Part shown: positions 45,804 through 53,711 of the stretch, piece after piece
Position numbering within the stretch: position 1 is the first letter of the stretch
Layout of the letters: each line of letters starts with the position of its first letter
From: Paramuribaculum sp.
GTDB lineage: Bacteria > Bacteroidota > Bacteroidia > Bacteroidales > Muribaculaceae
Assembly: GCA_022511125.1 (NCBI GenBank)
Contig: JAFLSD010000011.1
Location: forward strand, 1-64,000
Direction: 5' to 3'
DNA length: 64,000 bases
Made by a program: the position numbers and the translations under genes
Notes under the pieces: model-generated
Seen by the model: only the letters and a program-made list of their open reading frames with translations
Told to the model about the DNA's origin: nothing
Database searches by the model: none

Positions 45804-46550
45804 ATGCTTATGAATGATTTAGTAAAAGACAGCTTGGCTGGAGGTATAACTGCTGCAGCAAGCCTTTCGGGAAATCAATTTATAACTATAGCAACAGCGA
45901 TAGGTGCGCCTGCAATCTCATCGGTTGCCGTTGATTTTGCATCAAGAACTCTTAGTAAATGGCAGTCATCGAGACTTGTGGAAGGAATTCAAATGATCGC
46001 TGAAAAAATTGGCTTAAATCTTCAGTCAGGAAAGTCCTTTCGATGCGATAGTGAAATGTCCCCTGTAAAGGGAGAAGAAGCACAACAAGTATTAGAAGGT
46101 ATATTACAAAATATCTCTGACGAGTATGAAAAGAAGAAAATTGAGGCTCATGCAAGCCTTTTTACTAATATGTGTTTTGATGAGCGTATTGTTTTTGAGC
46201 AGGCAATCTATCTTACCAGAGTTTTGAAGCAGTTAAGCTATCGACAATTAATTATTATTGCGATAAGCCATGATATCCCCTTACAGACTGGAGGATGGCA
46301 GTTAAAATTTAAAGATTCCGGAAAACCCATATTGAAAAATTATGCGGATTTACACAGTGAAATTCAACAATTAGAGCAAATGAGAATACTTGAGGCCTCA
46401 AATCGTGGGGTTTCACTTGGAGGTTCATCTGCGCCTCTACGATTAAGTTTATTTGGAGAAACGATTTTTGAAGAGCTTGATCTTGAATCTATACCCGAAG
46501 AGGATAAGCAATTAGTTTTACAGATGATTTCAAATGTCAACAATGCATGA
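45804..46550 (+). CDS. Uncharacterised 248-residue defence-island protein
   Basis: Begins 13 nt after the methylase. Residues 5-50 are small and hydrophobic (AGGITAAASLSGNQFITIATAIG, split by polar residues) and could insert in a membrane. The rest is helical and charged (DEYEKKKIEAHASLFTNM, FEQAIYLTRVLKQL), ending in a domain with ILKNYADLHSEIQQLEQMRIL that resembles a winged-helix read-out. The layout is faintly like Abi-alpha/DUF4393 proteins, but I cannot claim membership. AT-rich like its downstream partner and unlike the flanking genes; probably part of a two-gene insert. Confidence 0.55.
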   Translation: MLMNDLVKDSLAGGITAAASLSGNQFITIATAIGAPAISSVAVDFASRTLSKWQSSRLVEGIQMIAEKIGLNLQSGKSFRCDSEMSPVKGEEAQQVLEGILQNISDEYEKKKIEAHASLFTNMCFDERIVFEQAIYLTRVLKQLSYRQLIIIAISHDIPLQTGGWQLKFKDSGKPILKNYADLHSEIQQLEQMRILEASNRGVSLGGSSAPLRLSLFGETIFEELDLESIPEEDKQLVLQMISNVNNA

Positions 46551-46611
46551 CATCACAGAAGTTCAATACGCCCAAACAGGCAAACCACCAATACCGACTT
46601 TTCGGGACTAA
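46543..46611 (+). pseudogene. Duplicated N-terminal fragment of the helicase gene
   Basis: A 22-codon frame, MHDITEVQYAQTGKPPIP then TFRD and TAA, overlaps the end of the preceding gene. The DNA AATACGCCCAAACAGGCAAA (46565-46584) recurs exactly at the start of the intact helicase (48158-48177), and the peptides align (EVQYAQTGK versus DIEYAQTGK). It looks like the left-over start of a helicase gene displaced by an insertion. Confidence 0.75.
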
Positions 46612-46619
46612 TTTAGTAT

Positions 46620-48089
46620 ATGAATTTTATGATAACCCCACAGTATATACAATCGTTACTTAACGATTTAGAAAGCGATAGAGTGGAACGAACTCAATCC
46701 ATCACTAATATGGATAAGTTTGGCGAGGCTATATGTTCTTTTGCCAATGATCTTCCCGACCATCGTAAACCGGGATATTTAATTATTGGTGCGGACGATA
46801 AAGGGAAAATCGTTCCAATAAAAATAACCGATGATTTACTGAAAAATGTATCTTCTATCCGTACGGAAGGAAATATTCAGCCACAACCATCAATGACTGT
46901 AGAGAAAATTGAGTTGGAAGATGGCGCAGTTGTCGTTGTTGAAGTTCAACCTGCCCATTTCCCTCCGGTCAGATATAAAGGTAAAATCTGCGTTAGGATT
47001 GGTCCGCGCCGAGGAGTAGCGAACGAGGATGATGAGCGTAAACTATATGAAAAAAGGAAATCTCACGTTTTAACTTTTGATGCAACACCATGTTTGGATA
47101 GCAAATTAGAAGATTTGGATATATCTCTTTTTAAGCAGATTTATCTTCCCAAAGCCTATCCGGAAGATGTTTTAGAAAATGACAAACGTGATGTACGATT
47201 GCAACTTCATTCTCTTGGGTTTTATGATTTGCAATTTGATTGTCCTACGTATGCAGGTATATTGATGTTTGGAAAAAATGTGGAACGGCGTTTGCCTGGA
47301 GCCTACGTACAATACGTAAGGTTCGGAGGTGAAAGTCGAGGGGCTGATATTGCAAGCGATTATAAATTTGCCGGAAATCTTATGACAATTCTTAATCAAC
47401 TTGACACCTTTGTGTCAACAACTATAGCCAAGAAGCGACCCGTTCCAATCAGTGCTCTACGTGAGGAAAATTTATACGATTATCCGGCATGGGCGATTCG
47501 TGAATTGCTTATGAATGCTGTCTGTCATCGCGATTACGAAGGTAATGGACCCATACAATTCTATCAATATGATGATAGAATCGAGATATTAAATCCCGGG
47601 GGATTATATGGCAAAGCCAATGCAAAGAATTTTCCTTGGGTAAACGATTACCGTAATGGTGTTATTGCTGAAGCCATGAAAGTGATTGGCTTTGTTAATA
47701 GATTTAGTCGTGGTGTACAACGAGTGCAAGAGGAATTGAAGGCAAATGGTAATGAAGAAGCTGATTTTAACCTTGAACTTCAAACAGCTTTCCTTGTAAA
47801 AGTAAAAGTTTCTCAAAAAGCCATTGTTTCAAAAGATGTCCAAAAAGATGTCCAAAAAGATGTCCAAAAAGAAATCGCACAGCTGTCGGAATTAGCTCGC
47901 GCCATACTTCGATTGATTGAAACAAATCCATCAATGACGCAGATTGAGATATCTAATTACCTGAATACTAACACAAAATCAATTTATAGAGAATTTAAGA
48001 CTTTGAAAGAAAAAGGGATTGTAGAACGTATTGGCGGTCGCAAAAATGGATTTTGGAACATTAAATTTCCAATGTCCAAAAAAGAATAA
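46620..48089 (+). CDS. AlbA_2/Schlafen-type ATP-binding regulator with DVQK repeats
   Basis: 489 residues. Domain order: AlbA_2-like N-terminus (about 1-130, VERTQSITNMDKFGEAICSF, GYLIIGADDKGKIVP, RIGPRRGVAN), a middle region, a GHKL-type ATPase module (about 280-390, RELLMNAVCHRDYEGNG and IEILNPGGLYG), then three exact DVQK repeats (406-417) and a C-terminal winged helix (LIETNPSMTQIEISNYLNTN). Proteins of this COG2865 type are often mislabelled RecG and occur inside restriction loci as probable transcription regulators. The gene lies between methylase and helicase with lower GC than both. Start may be Met4 (46629). Confidence 0.8.
   Translation: MNFMITPQYIQSLLNDLESDRVERTQSITNMDKFGEAICSFANDLPDHRKPGYLIIGADDKGKIVPIKITDDLLKNVSSIRTEGNIQPQPSMTVEKIELEDGAVVVVEVQPAHFPPVRYKGKICVRIGPRRGVANEDDERKLYEKRKSHVLTFDATPCLDSKLEDLDISLFKQIYLPKAYPEDVLENDKRDVRLQLHSLGFYDLQFDCPTYAGILMFGKNVERRLPGAYVQYVRFGGESRGADIASDYKFAGNLMTILNQLDTFVSTTIAKKRPVPISALREENLYDYPAWAIRELLMNAVCHRDYEGNGPIQFYQYDDRIEILNPGGLYGKANAKNFPWVNDYRNGVIAEAMKVIGFVNRFSRGVQRVQEELKANGNEEADFNLELQTAFLVKVKVSQKAIVSKDVQKDVQKDVQKEIAQLSELARAILRLIETNPSMTQIEISNYLNTNTKSIYREFKTLKEKGIVERIGGRKNGFWNIKFPMSKKE
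47835..47870 (+). repeat. Three exact 12-bp tandem repeats (GATGTCCAAAAA)
   Basis: Encodes DVQK three times in a linker before the winged helix. The unit length keeps frame, so copy number can drift by slippage. ATGTCCAAAAA occurs once more at the end of the gene (about 48071). Confidence 0.95.
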
Positions 48090-48132
48090 ATGTCTAATTA
48101 AATTGTCCATTTAAATGTCAAATAAATAGATT

Positions 48133-50103
48133 ATGACCAACCTCGTAGATATAGAATACGCCCAAACAGGCAAAGCCACCAACACCGACGCACTCGGTAT
48201 GCGTGAAATGCAAGCACTCGTTTACGCTCAGCGCGACCGTCAACATTTGCTCGTCAAGGCTCCCCCGGCTTCGGGTAAGAGCCGCGCCATGATGTTTGTC
48301 GCTCTCGACAAGCTCGAACATCAAGGCATTAAGAAAGTGATCGTGGCCGTACCGCAGAAGAACATCGGTCGTTCGTTCAACGACACACCGCTTTCTCGCT
48401 TCGGATTTTTCACCGATTGGCGTGTCGCTCCATATTGGGACTTATGTATGGTTGTAGGATCGGAAAACTCCAAGAAAGATAAAGTTCGCGAATTTCTCGA
48501 CCATCCTTCGGCTCGAACGCTCGTCTGTACGCATGCCACATTGCTTAACGCCCTTAATGGCATAGACGCTCGCAAGCTCGATAACGTGTTCTTCGGCATC
48601 GACGAGTTCCACCACGGCTCAGCCGACGAGGGAAACCGTCTCGGCACACTCATTCGCCGACTGCTCAACGAGACATCGGCTCACATCCTCGCCATGACCG
48701 GCTCGTATTTCCGTGGAGACGCAGTACCCGTTATGCGACCCGAAGACGAGGCTAAGTTTCATCCGTCAATCAACTACAACTATTATCAACAGCTAAACGG
48801 CTACCGTTGGTTGAAAAGCCTTGGGATTGGCTACAGCTTCTTCCAAGGGAATTATCTCACAGCCATTCCGGAAGTTCTCGATACCACAAAGAAGACTCTT
48901 ATTCATATCCCTTCGGTAAACTCCAAGACAGGAGCTTTTATGCATAAGTATGACCAAGTAGCAGAAATTATCAAGCATATTGGCGTTATCGAGTCGAAAG
49001 ATTATGATAATTGTCTTTGGCATGTGCGCACTTCCGACGGTCGTCTTCTTATAGTAGGCGACCTTGTAGAAGCTGAACATGAGAGCCGAAACCGACTTCA
49101 AGCATATCTTCATAGAATGAAGAAACGCGAAGCATTAGACATTCTTATCGCCCTCGGCACCGCCAAAGAGGGCTTCGACTGGGAATATTGCGAGCATTGC
49201 ATCACAATCGGTGTACGTGCTTCGCTGACTGAGGTTGTACAGATTATAGGACGCTGCACTCGCGACTGCGAAGGCAAAACTCACGCACAGTTTACCAACC
49301 TCATTCCGTGTCCTGACGCGGCACAGGACGATGTCGCTATGGCCGTCAACGACTTTCTTAAAGCCATTTCAGTGTCGCTCCTTATGGAGCAAGTTATGGC
49401 TCCGAAATGGAATTTCAAAACTAAAGTCGATGATGAAGAACCTACCACCAAACCGAGTAAGAATGGCAGCGACCATGTTATTTCGGTCGCAGGACTTCCC
49501 GCACTTAACGAAACCACACGCGCCATAATTGAAAACGACCTCGACACGCTTGTAGCCACTACATTGTCGGACCAATATATCCGCGAGGCGATTATGGGCG
49601 ACAATATGGCCGAATTGATCAACGAGATTTATATCCCTAAGATTATCCGGGAAACCTATCCCAACCTCACCGAGGAAGAAGTTGACGCTGTCACTAAGCA
49701 CACCATTCTGACAATCGCAACACAAGGCAATGATGTAGTTGAAGATACGTCGGGCAACCGTTTCATCAAGGTGGCAAACAAGTTTGTTAATCTCGACGAC
49801 CTCAACATCAATCTTATCAGTGAGATTAATCCGTTCCAACGAGCCTACGAAGTGGTTTCTAAATCGCTCACTCCCGAAACACTACGCTTGATTCAATATA
49901 CTATTGAAGACAAGCGTTCGGAGGCTCTAACAGATGAAGAGGCTATTTTATATTTTACAAGATATCTTCCCAAGTGGCGTGAAGAAAATCCGGGAAAGAG
50001 TCAACCGCTTTTGACCGATGGCGATCCATTGGCTCGCCGTATTGCTAAAGCTATTGAACATCTGCGAAATCTTAAACGTCGCAAATTAGCTGAACAACAA
50101 TGA
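48133..50103 (+). CDS. SF2 DEAD/DEAH-type helicase of the defence island
   Basis: 656 residues. Seen: motif I APPASGKS at 43-50, motif II DEFH at 157-160 (GIDEFHHGSADEG), motif III MTGSYFRG, motif V ALGTAKEGFDW, motif VI QIIGRCTRD at 370-378. This is a complete superfamily-2 motor, close to the ResIII/type I and III restriction translocases. No nuclease motif is visible within it. Its stop overlaps the start of the GIY-YIG gene (ATGA), so the two are made together. Likely role: translocation along unmethylated DNA before cleavage. A copy of its first codons occurs at 46543-46611. Confidence 0.85.
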   Translation: MTNLVDIEYAQTGKATNTDALGMREMQALVYAQRDRQHLLVKAPPASGKSRAMMFVALDKLEHQGIKKVIVAVPQKNIGRSFNDTPLSRFGFFTDWRVAPYWDLCMVVGSENSKKDKVREFLDHPSARTLVCTHATLLNALNGIDARKLDNVFFGIDEFHHGSADEGNRLGTLIRRLLNETSAHILAMTGSYFRGDAVPVMRPEDEAKFHPSINYNYYQQLNGYRWLKSLGIGYSFFQGNYLTAIPEVLDTTKKTLIHIPSVNSKTGAFMHKYDQVAEIIKHIGVIESKDYDNCLWHVRTSDGRLLIVGDLVEAEHESRNRLQAYLHRMKKREALDILIALGTAKEGFDWEYCEHCITIGVRASLTEVVQIIGRCTRDCEGKTHAQFTNLIPCPDAAQDDVAMAVNDFLKAISVSLLMEQVMAPKWNFKTKVDDEEPTTKPSKNGSDHVISVAGLPALNETTRAIIENDLDTLVATTLSDQYIREAIMGDNMAELINEIYIPKIIRETYPNLTEEEVDAVTKHTILTIATQGNDVVEDTSGNRFIKVANKFVNLDDLNINLISEINPFQRAYEVVSKSLTPETLRLIQYTIEDKRSEALTDEEAILYFTRYLPKWREENPGKSQPLLTDGDPLARRIAKAIEHLRNLKRRKLAEQQ

Positions 50104-51302
50104 TAGACTGGTCTAAAGAACTTGAAAAGATATTTGAAGACCCGTTGCTTGCTGACGTTACGGCTCCGAAAAAACGCACCACATCGAGCGATCGCCTCAT
50201 TGCCGGTTTTCAACAAGTTTCGGAATTTTACGAAACCAACGGACGTTTGCCCGAAAACAATGCCGAGGAGCGAAAATTGTATAATATGCATCAAGGCATC
50301 CTGAGGAACGAAACAAAGATTAACCGATGTCGCCCGTATGATGATTTCGGGCTGCTTCCTTCGGAACAGAACATTGTTGAAGAATCGATTGAAACATTTC
50401 AGCCTAAAGAGTTGACAGAGGAGGAACAGCTAGAAGCTATCCTCAACGACCCTTTGCTCGCAGACATCGAGGACGGAGGCGACCTCGGTCTTTTCGACGT
50501 TCCCGATTTTATGCGTGAACGTCTTAAAGCCCGCAAAGAGGCCGATTATGTAGGCAAACGTAGCCCGTGTGAAGACTTCGACAAATATGAAGCATCCTTT
50601 AAAGAAATTCATGCAGGACTAAAATCAGGTAAATATCGACTCGTCAAATTCAGCGACGCATATCTGAAAGTCGGTAAATTCTTTGTAGAAGATGGAATCA
50701 TTGGTTTTCTTGCAGCTTTTGAAAACGAGGGAAAGAATAGACTTAGGCGTGAAGATGGGCGAACGAGGGTAATTTATGAAAATGGTTCGGAAGCAGACCT
50801 CAAATTCCGTACTCTTACTAAATATCTTTCGGTTACAGGATATTCAATTCAAGACACTTCTGACGTGACAACCGAAGAATTGGAGCAGAGTTTTACTCTT
50901 TCTGACAACGATGTTGAAAGCGGTACGATATATGTTCTTCGCTCTCGCTCTACCCTTCCAGAGATTGCGGCAATTAAAGACCTGTACAAGATAGGCTTTA
51001 CAGTTACTTCTGTCGAAAGCCGTATTGCCAATGCTAAAAATGAACCCACATATCTTTGTGCCGATGTCGAAGTCGTAGCAACATGGAAAGTATATAATGT
51101 AAAATCCTCAACTTTTGAAGCTCTCATTCATAAACTATTCGCCCAAGTACAACTGCAAGTTACGGTTGACGGCCAGCGGCCCAAAGAATGGTTCATAGTA
51201 CCATTCAGGATAATAGAGCAGGCCGTAAACTACATCATTAGAAGGATGCCGATAGAGTATAATGTCCAATTGCAACAATTGATAATTAAGGGAGGGGATT
51301 AG
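50100..51302 (+). CDS. GIY-YIG (T5orf172-type) nuclease of the defence island
   Basis: 400 residues. C-terminal nuclease fold from residue 275: GTIYVLRSRS, then LYKIGFT with Arg and Ala downstream (SRIANAKNEPTYL) and a late acidic helix STFEALIHKLFA, the T5orf172 variant of GIY-YIG. The N-terminal half is helical and carries a repeated motif, EDPLLADV (13-20) and NDPLLADI (116-123), each after an acidic helix; these may be docking peptides for the helicase. Overlaps the helicase stop by 4 bp. It supplies the nuclease missing from the methylase and helicase, giving a three-gene restriction-modification-like unit. Confidence 0.82.
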   Translation: MIDWSKELEKIFEDPLLADVTAPKKRTTSSDRLIAGFQQVSEFYETNGRLPENNAEERKLYNMHQGILRNETKINRCRPYDDFGLLPSEQNIVEESIETFQPKELTEEEQLEAILNDPLLADIEDGGDLGLFDVPDFMRERLKARKEADYVGKRSPCEDFDKYEASFKEIHAGLKSGKYRLVKFSDAYLKVGKFFVEDGIIGFLAAFENEGKNRLRREDGRTRVIYENGSEADLKFRTLTKYLSVTGYSIQDTSDVTTEELEQSFTLSDNDVESGTIYVLRSRSTLPEIAAIKDLYKIGFTVTSVESRIANAKNEPTYLCADVEVVATWKVYNVKSSTFEALIHKLFAQVQLQVTVDGQRPKEWFIVPFRIIEQAVNYIIRRMPIEYNVQLQQLIIKGGD

Positions 51303-51314
51303 GGGGATTTTGCG

Positions 51315-51322
51315 TATCTTTG
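51315..51322 (+). promoter_or_regulatory. -7 box of uvrB, leaderless
   Basis: TATCTTTG ends 6 nt before the uvrB ATG at 51329, and lies only 12 bp after the GIY-YIG stop. No TTG at the proper distance is present. Confidence 0.55.
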
Positions 51323-51328
51323 CAGATT

Positions 51329-53407
51329 ATGGATTTCAAACTTTCGTCGAGTTACAGGCCGACGGGCGATCAGCCTCAGGCTATCAGGCAGTTGGTGGAG
51401 GGCGTAGAGTCGGGCGTTCCGGCTCAGACGTTGCTGGGTGTGACGGGTTCGGGCAAGACTTTCACAATGGCCAACGTGATAGAGCGTGTGAATCGTCCGA
51501 CGTTGATTCTGAGCCATAATAAGACTTTGGCGGCTCAGCTTTACAGTGAGTTCAAGGGGTTTTTTCCGGAGAACGCTGTGGAGTATTTCGTGTCGTATTA
51601 TGATTATTATCAGCCGGAGGCTTATATTCCTTCGATAGATAAGTATATCGAGAAGGATCTGATGATCAATGACGAGATCGATAAGTTGCGGTTGGCGACG
51701 ACTTCGGCTCTGCTGTCGGGTAGACAGGACGTGATAGTGGTGAGTTCGGTGTCGTGTATCTACGGTATGGGTAATCCGGAGGATTTCAACAGTAACGTGA
51801 TAGAGGTTTTCAAGGGGCGTAAGATTTCGCGTAATGCTTTTCTGCGCGAGCTTGTGGGGGCTCTTTACAGCCGGAGCGAGCTTCAGCTGGGCCGTGGAAA
51901 TTTCCGGGTGAAGGGCGATACGGTGGATATTTATCTGGCTTACGAGGAGATCGTGGTGAGGGTTACGTTCTGGGGCGACGAGGTTGAGTCGGTGTCGACT
52001 TATTATCCTCATGACAATGTGATTTTGGGCGAGCATGATTCGTTTAAGATTTTCCCAGCCAACATTTTCGTCACTTCTCCTCAGCGTTTGGCTTCGGGGA
52101 TAGCGGAGATAGAGCTTGATCTGGGTGAGCAGGTGGAGTTTTTCAGGCGCGAGGCGCGTGATCTGGAGGCTGCCCGGCTGTATGAGCGCGTGACTTACGA
52201 TGTGGAGATGATGAGGGAGATAGGTCATTGTTCGGGCATAGAGAATTACAGCCGTTATTTCGACGGGCGTAAGCCGGGGATGCGTCCTTTCTGTCTTTTG
52301 GATTATTTTCCGAAGGATTTTCTGACGATAATAGACGAGAGTCATGTGACGGTGCCGCAGGTCAGGGCGATGTACGGGGGCGATCTGTCGAGGAAGATGA
52401 ATCTGGTGGAGTATGGTTTCCGTTTGCCGGCGGCTTTGGATAACCGTCCGTTGAAGTTCGAGGAGTTCGAACGGCTGACGTCGCAGGTGATCTATGTGAG
52501 CGCGACTCCGGCGGATTACGAGCTGGAGAGAAGCGAGGGGGTGGTTGTAGAACAGTTGATCAGGCCTACCGGATTGTTGGATCCGGTGATTGAGGTTCGT
52601 CCGTCGCTTAATCAGATAGACGATCTGATGGAGGAGATAGCTCTGAGGGTTGAGAAGGGCGAGCGTGTGTTGGTGACGACCCTTACGAAGCGTATGGCGG
52701 AAGAGCTGAACGATTATCTGCTGAAGATGGATGTGAGGACAGCTTATATACACAGCGATGTGGATACGTTGGACCGTATAAGGATTCTGGACGATCTGCG
52801 TGCGGGTGTTTATGATGTTCTGATCGGGGTGAATCTTCTTCGCGAGGGTTTGGATCTGCCGGAGGTTTCGCTGGTGGCTATTCTTGACGCCGACAAGGAG
52901 GGTTATCTGCGGTCGCATCGTTCGCTGACGCAGACGGTGGGTCGCGCGGCCCGAAATCTGAACGGCAAGGTGATAATGTATGCCGACAAGGTGACGGAGA
53001 GCATGCGCCAGACGATAGAGGAGACAAACAGACGCAGGGGCATTCAGTTGGCTTATAACGAGGAGCATGGTATCACTCCGACGGCGATAGTGAAAGCCCG
53101 GAATCATATCGTAGGACTCGACCGCGAAGTATCCGACATCCCAGAACCGCGCACTCCCGGAAAGGGCACCAAGAAATCTCAGCGCGAGGCTGCGCCTTCG
53201 TTCATACCCTACGAATCGGAATACACCCGGAAGGTCGACATTGCAGCCGATCCGATTATACCATATATGAACCGAGAACAGCTCGAAAAGACCATAGCCC
53301 TTCGCCGCGTCCAAATGGTTGAAGCGGCCAAGAATATGGAATTCATCGAAGCTGCGCGTCTCCGCGACGAAATTGTGAAACTTGAAGAACTTCTTTCCAG
53401 TAAATAA
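51329..53407 (+). CDS. uvrB: Excinuclease ABC subunit B
   Basis: 692 residues from ATG 51329. Damage-verifying helicase of nucleotide-excision repair. Seen: Walker A GVTGSGKTFTMANV near 35-48, the beta-hairpin YYDYYQPEAYIP that clamps DNA, DESHVTVPQVRAMYGGD, LREGLDLPEVSLVAILDAD, QTVGRAARN, and a C-terminal UVR domain (MEFIEAARLRDEIVKLEEL) that contacts UvrC. Odd: from 51329 to about 53090 the codons favour G- and T-ending forms (GTG, TCG, CTG, TTG), then switch to the C-rich usage of neighbouring genes. The bias also opens a 671-codon antisense frame, which I do not believe is a gene. Confidence 0.97.
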   Translation: MDFKLSSSYRPTGDQPQAIRQLVEGVESGVPAQTLLGVTGSGKTFTMANVIERVNRPTLILSHNKTLAAQLYSEFKGFFPENAVEYFVSYYDYYQPEAYIPSIDKYIEKDLMINDEIDKLRLATTSALLSGRQDVIVVSSVSCIYGMGNPEDFNSNVIEVFKGRKISRNAFLRELVGALYSRSELQLGRGNFRVKGDTVDIYLAYEEIVVRVTFWGDEVESVSTYYPHDNVILGEHDSFKIFPANIFVTSPQRLASGIAEIELDLGEQVEFFRREARDLEAARLYERVTYDVEMMREIGHCSGIENYSRYFDGRKPGMRPFCLLDYFPKDFLTIIDESHVTVPQVRAMYGGDLSRKMNLVEYGFRLPAALDNRPLKFEEFERLTSQVIYVSATPADYELERSEGVVVEQLIRPTGLLDPVIEVRPSLNQIDDLMEEIALRVEKGERVLVTTLTKRMAEELNDYLLKMDVRTAYIHSDVDTLDRIRILDDLRAGVYDVLIGVNLLREGLDLPEVSLVAILDADKEGYLRSHRSLTQTVGRAARNLNGKVIMYADKVTESMRQTIEETNRRRGIQLAYNEEHGITPTAIVKARNHIVGLDREVSDIPEPRTPGKGTKKSQREAAPSFIPYESEYTRKVDIAADPIIPYMNREQLEKTIALRRVQMVEAAKNMEFIEAARLRDEIVKLEELLSSK

Positions 53408-53419
53408 TAAACTGTAGTA

Positions 53420-53710
53420 ATGAAACGGATTAAGGCACTTGCATTTATCGCTTTGTTTTCCTTGTCATCGTTAAGCGTAACGGCTGCTGTCGGAGATGTT
53501 ATCATCGATTCAAATTTGCTGAAATATAACATTTTGTCCGAGTATTCCGACGGCAAAGGCGGCACTTCTGAAGGAAATGGTATCACGGATGCCAAAAGTA
53601 AACTCATTACCGTTTATTTGATTGCAGCCACCGAACTGGAATCTATATCTTCCGCCAGAGATCTATTGCCAGTCGAAAGATTCTCATCAGATAATCCACT
53701 CTACCAGTAG
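53420..53710 (+). CDS. Small secreted protein, probably a truncated BspA-like fragment
   Basis: 96 residues, 13 bp after uvrB. Clear signal peptide MKRIKALAFIALFSLSSLSV with cleavage after TAA, then VGDVIIDSNLLKYNILSEYS, which resembles the first residues of mature BspA-type leucine-rich repeat proteins (GDxFxxDGLxYxILSE). After that the similarity ends and the sequence degrades (KSKLITVYLIAATELE). It may be the stump of a larger surface protein or a short exported peptide. The YgiQ-type gene begins two bases later. Confidence 0.45.
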   Translation: MKRIKALAFIALFSLSSLSVTAAVGDVIIDSNLLKYNILSEYSDGKGGTSEGNGITDAKSKLITVYLIAATELESISSARDLLPVERFSSDNPLYQ

Positions 53711-53711
53711 C

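Noticed and set aside
51299-53314. 671-codon open frame antisense to uvrB
   Set aside because: It is Arg-, His- and Leu-rich without domains, mirrors uvrB codons, and uvrB is intact. It is explained by the unusual codon bias of the sense strand.
53622-53711. Longer start for the YgiQ-type gene
   Set aside because: The extra 30 residues overlap the preceding gene and are not like the family; the 53712 start fits.
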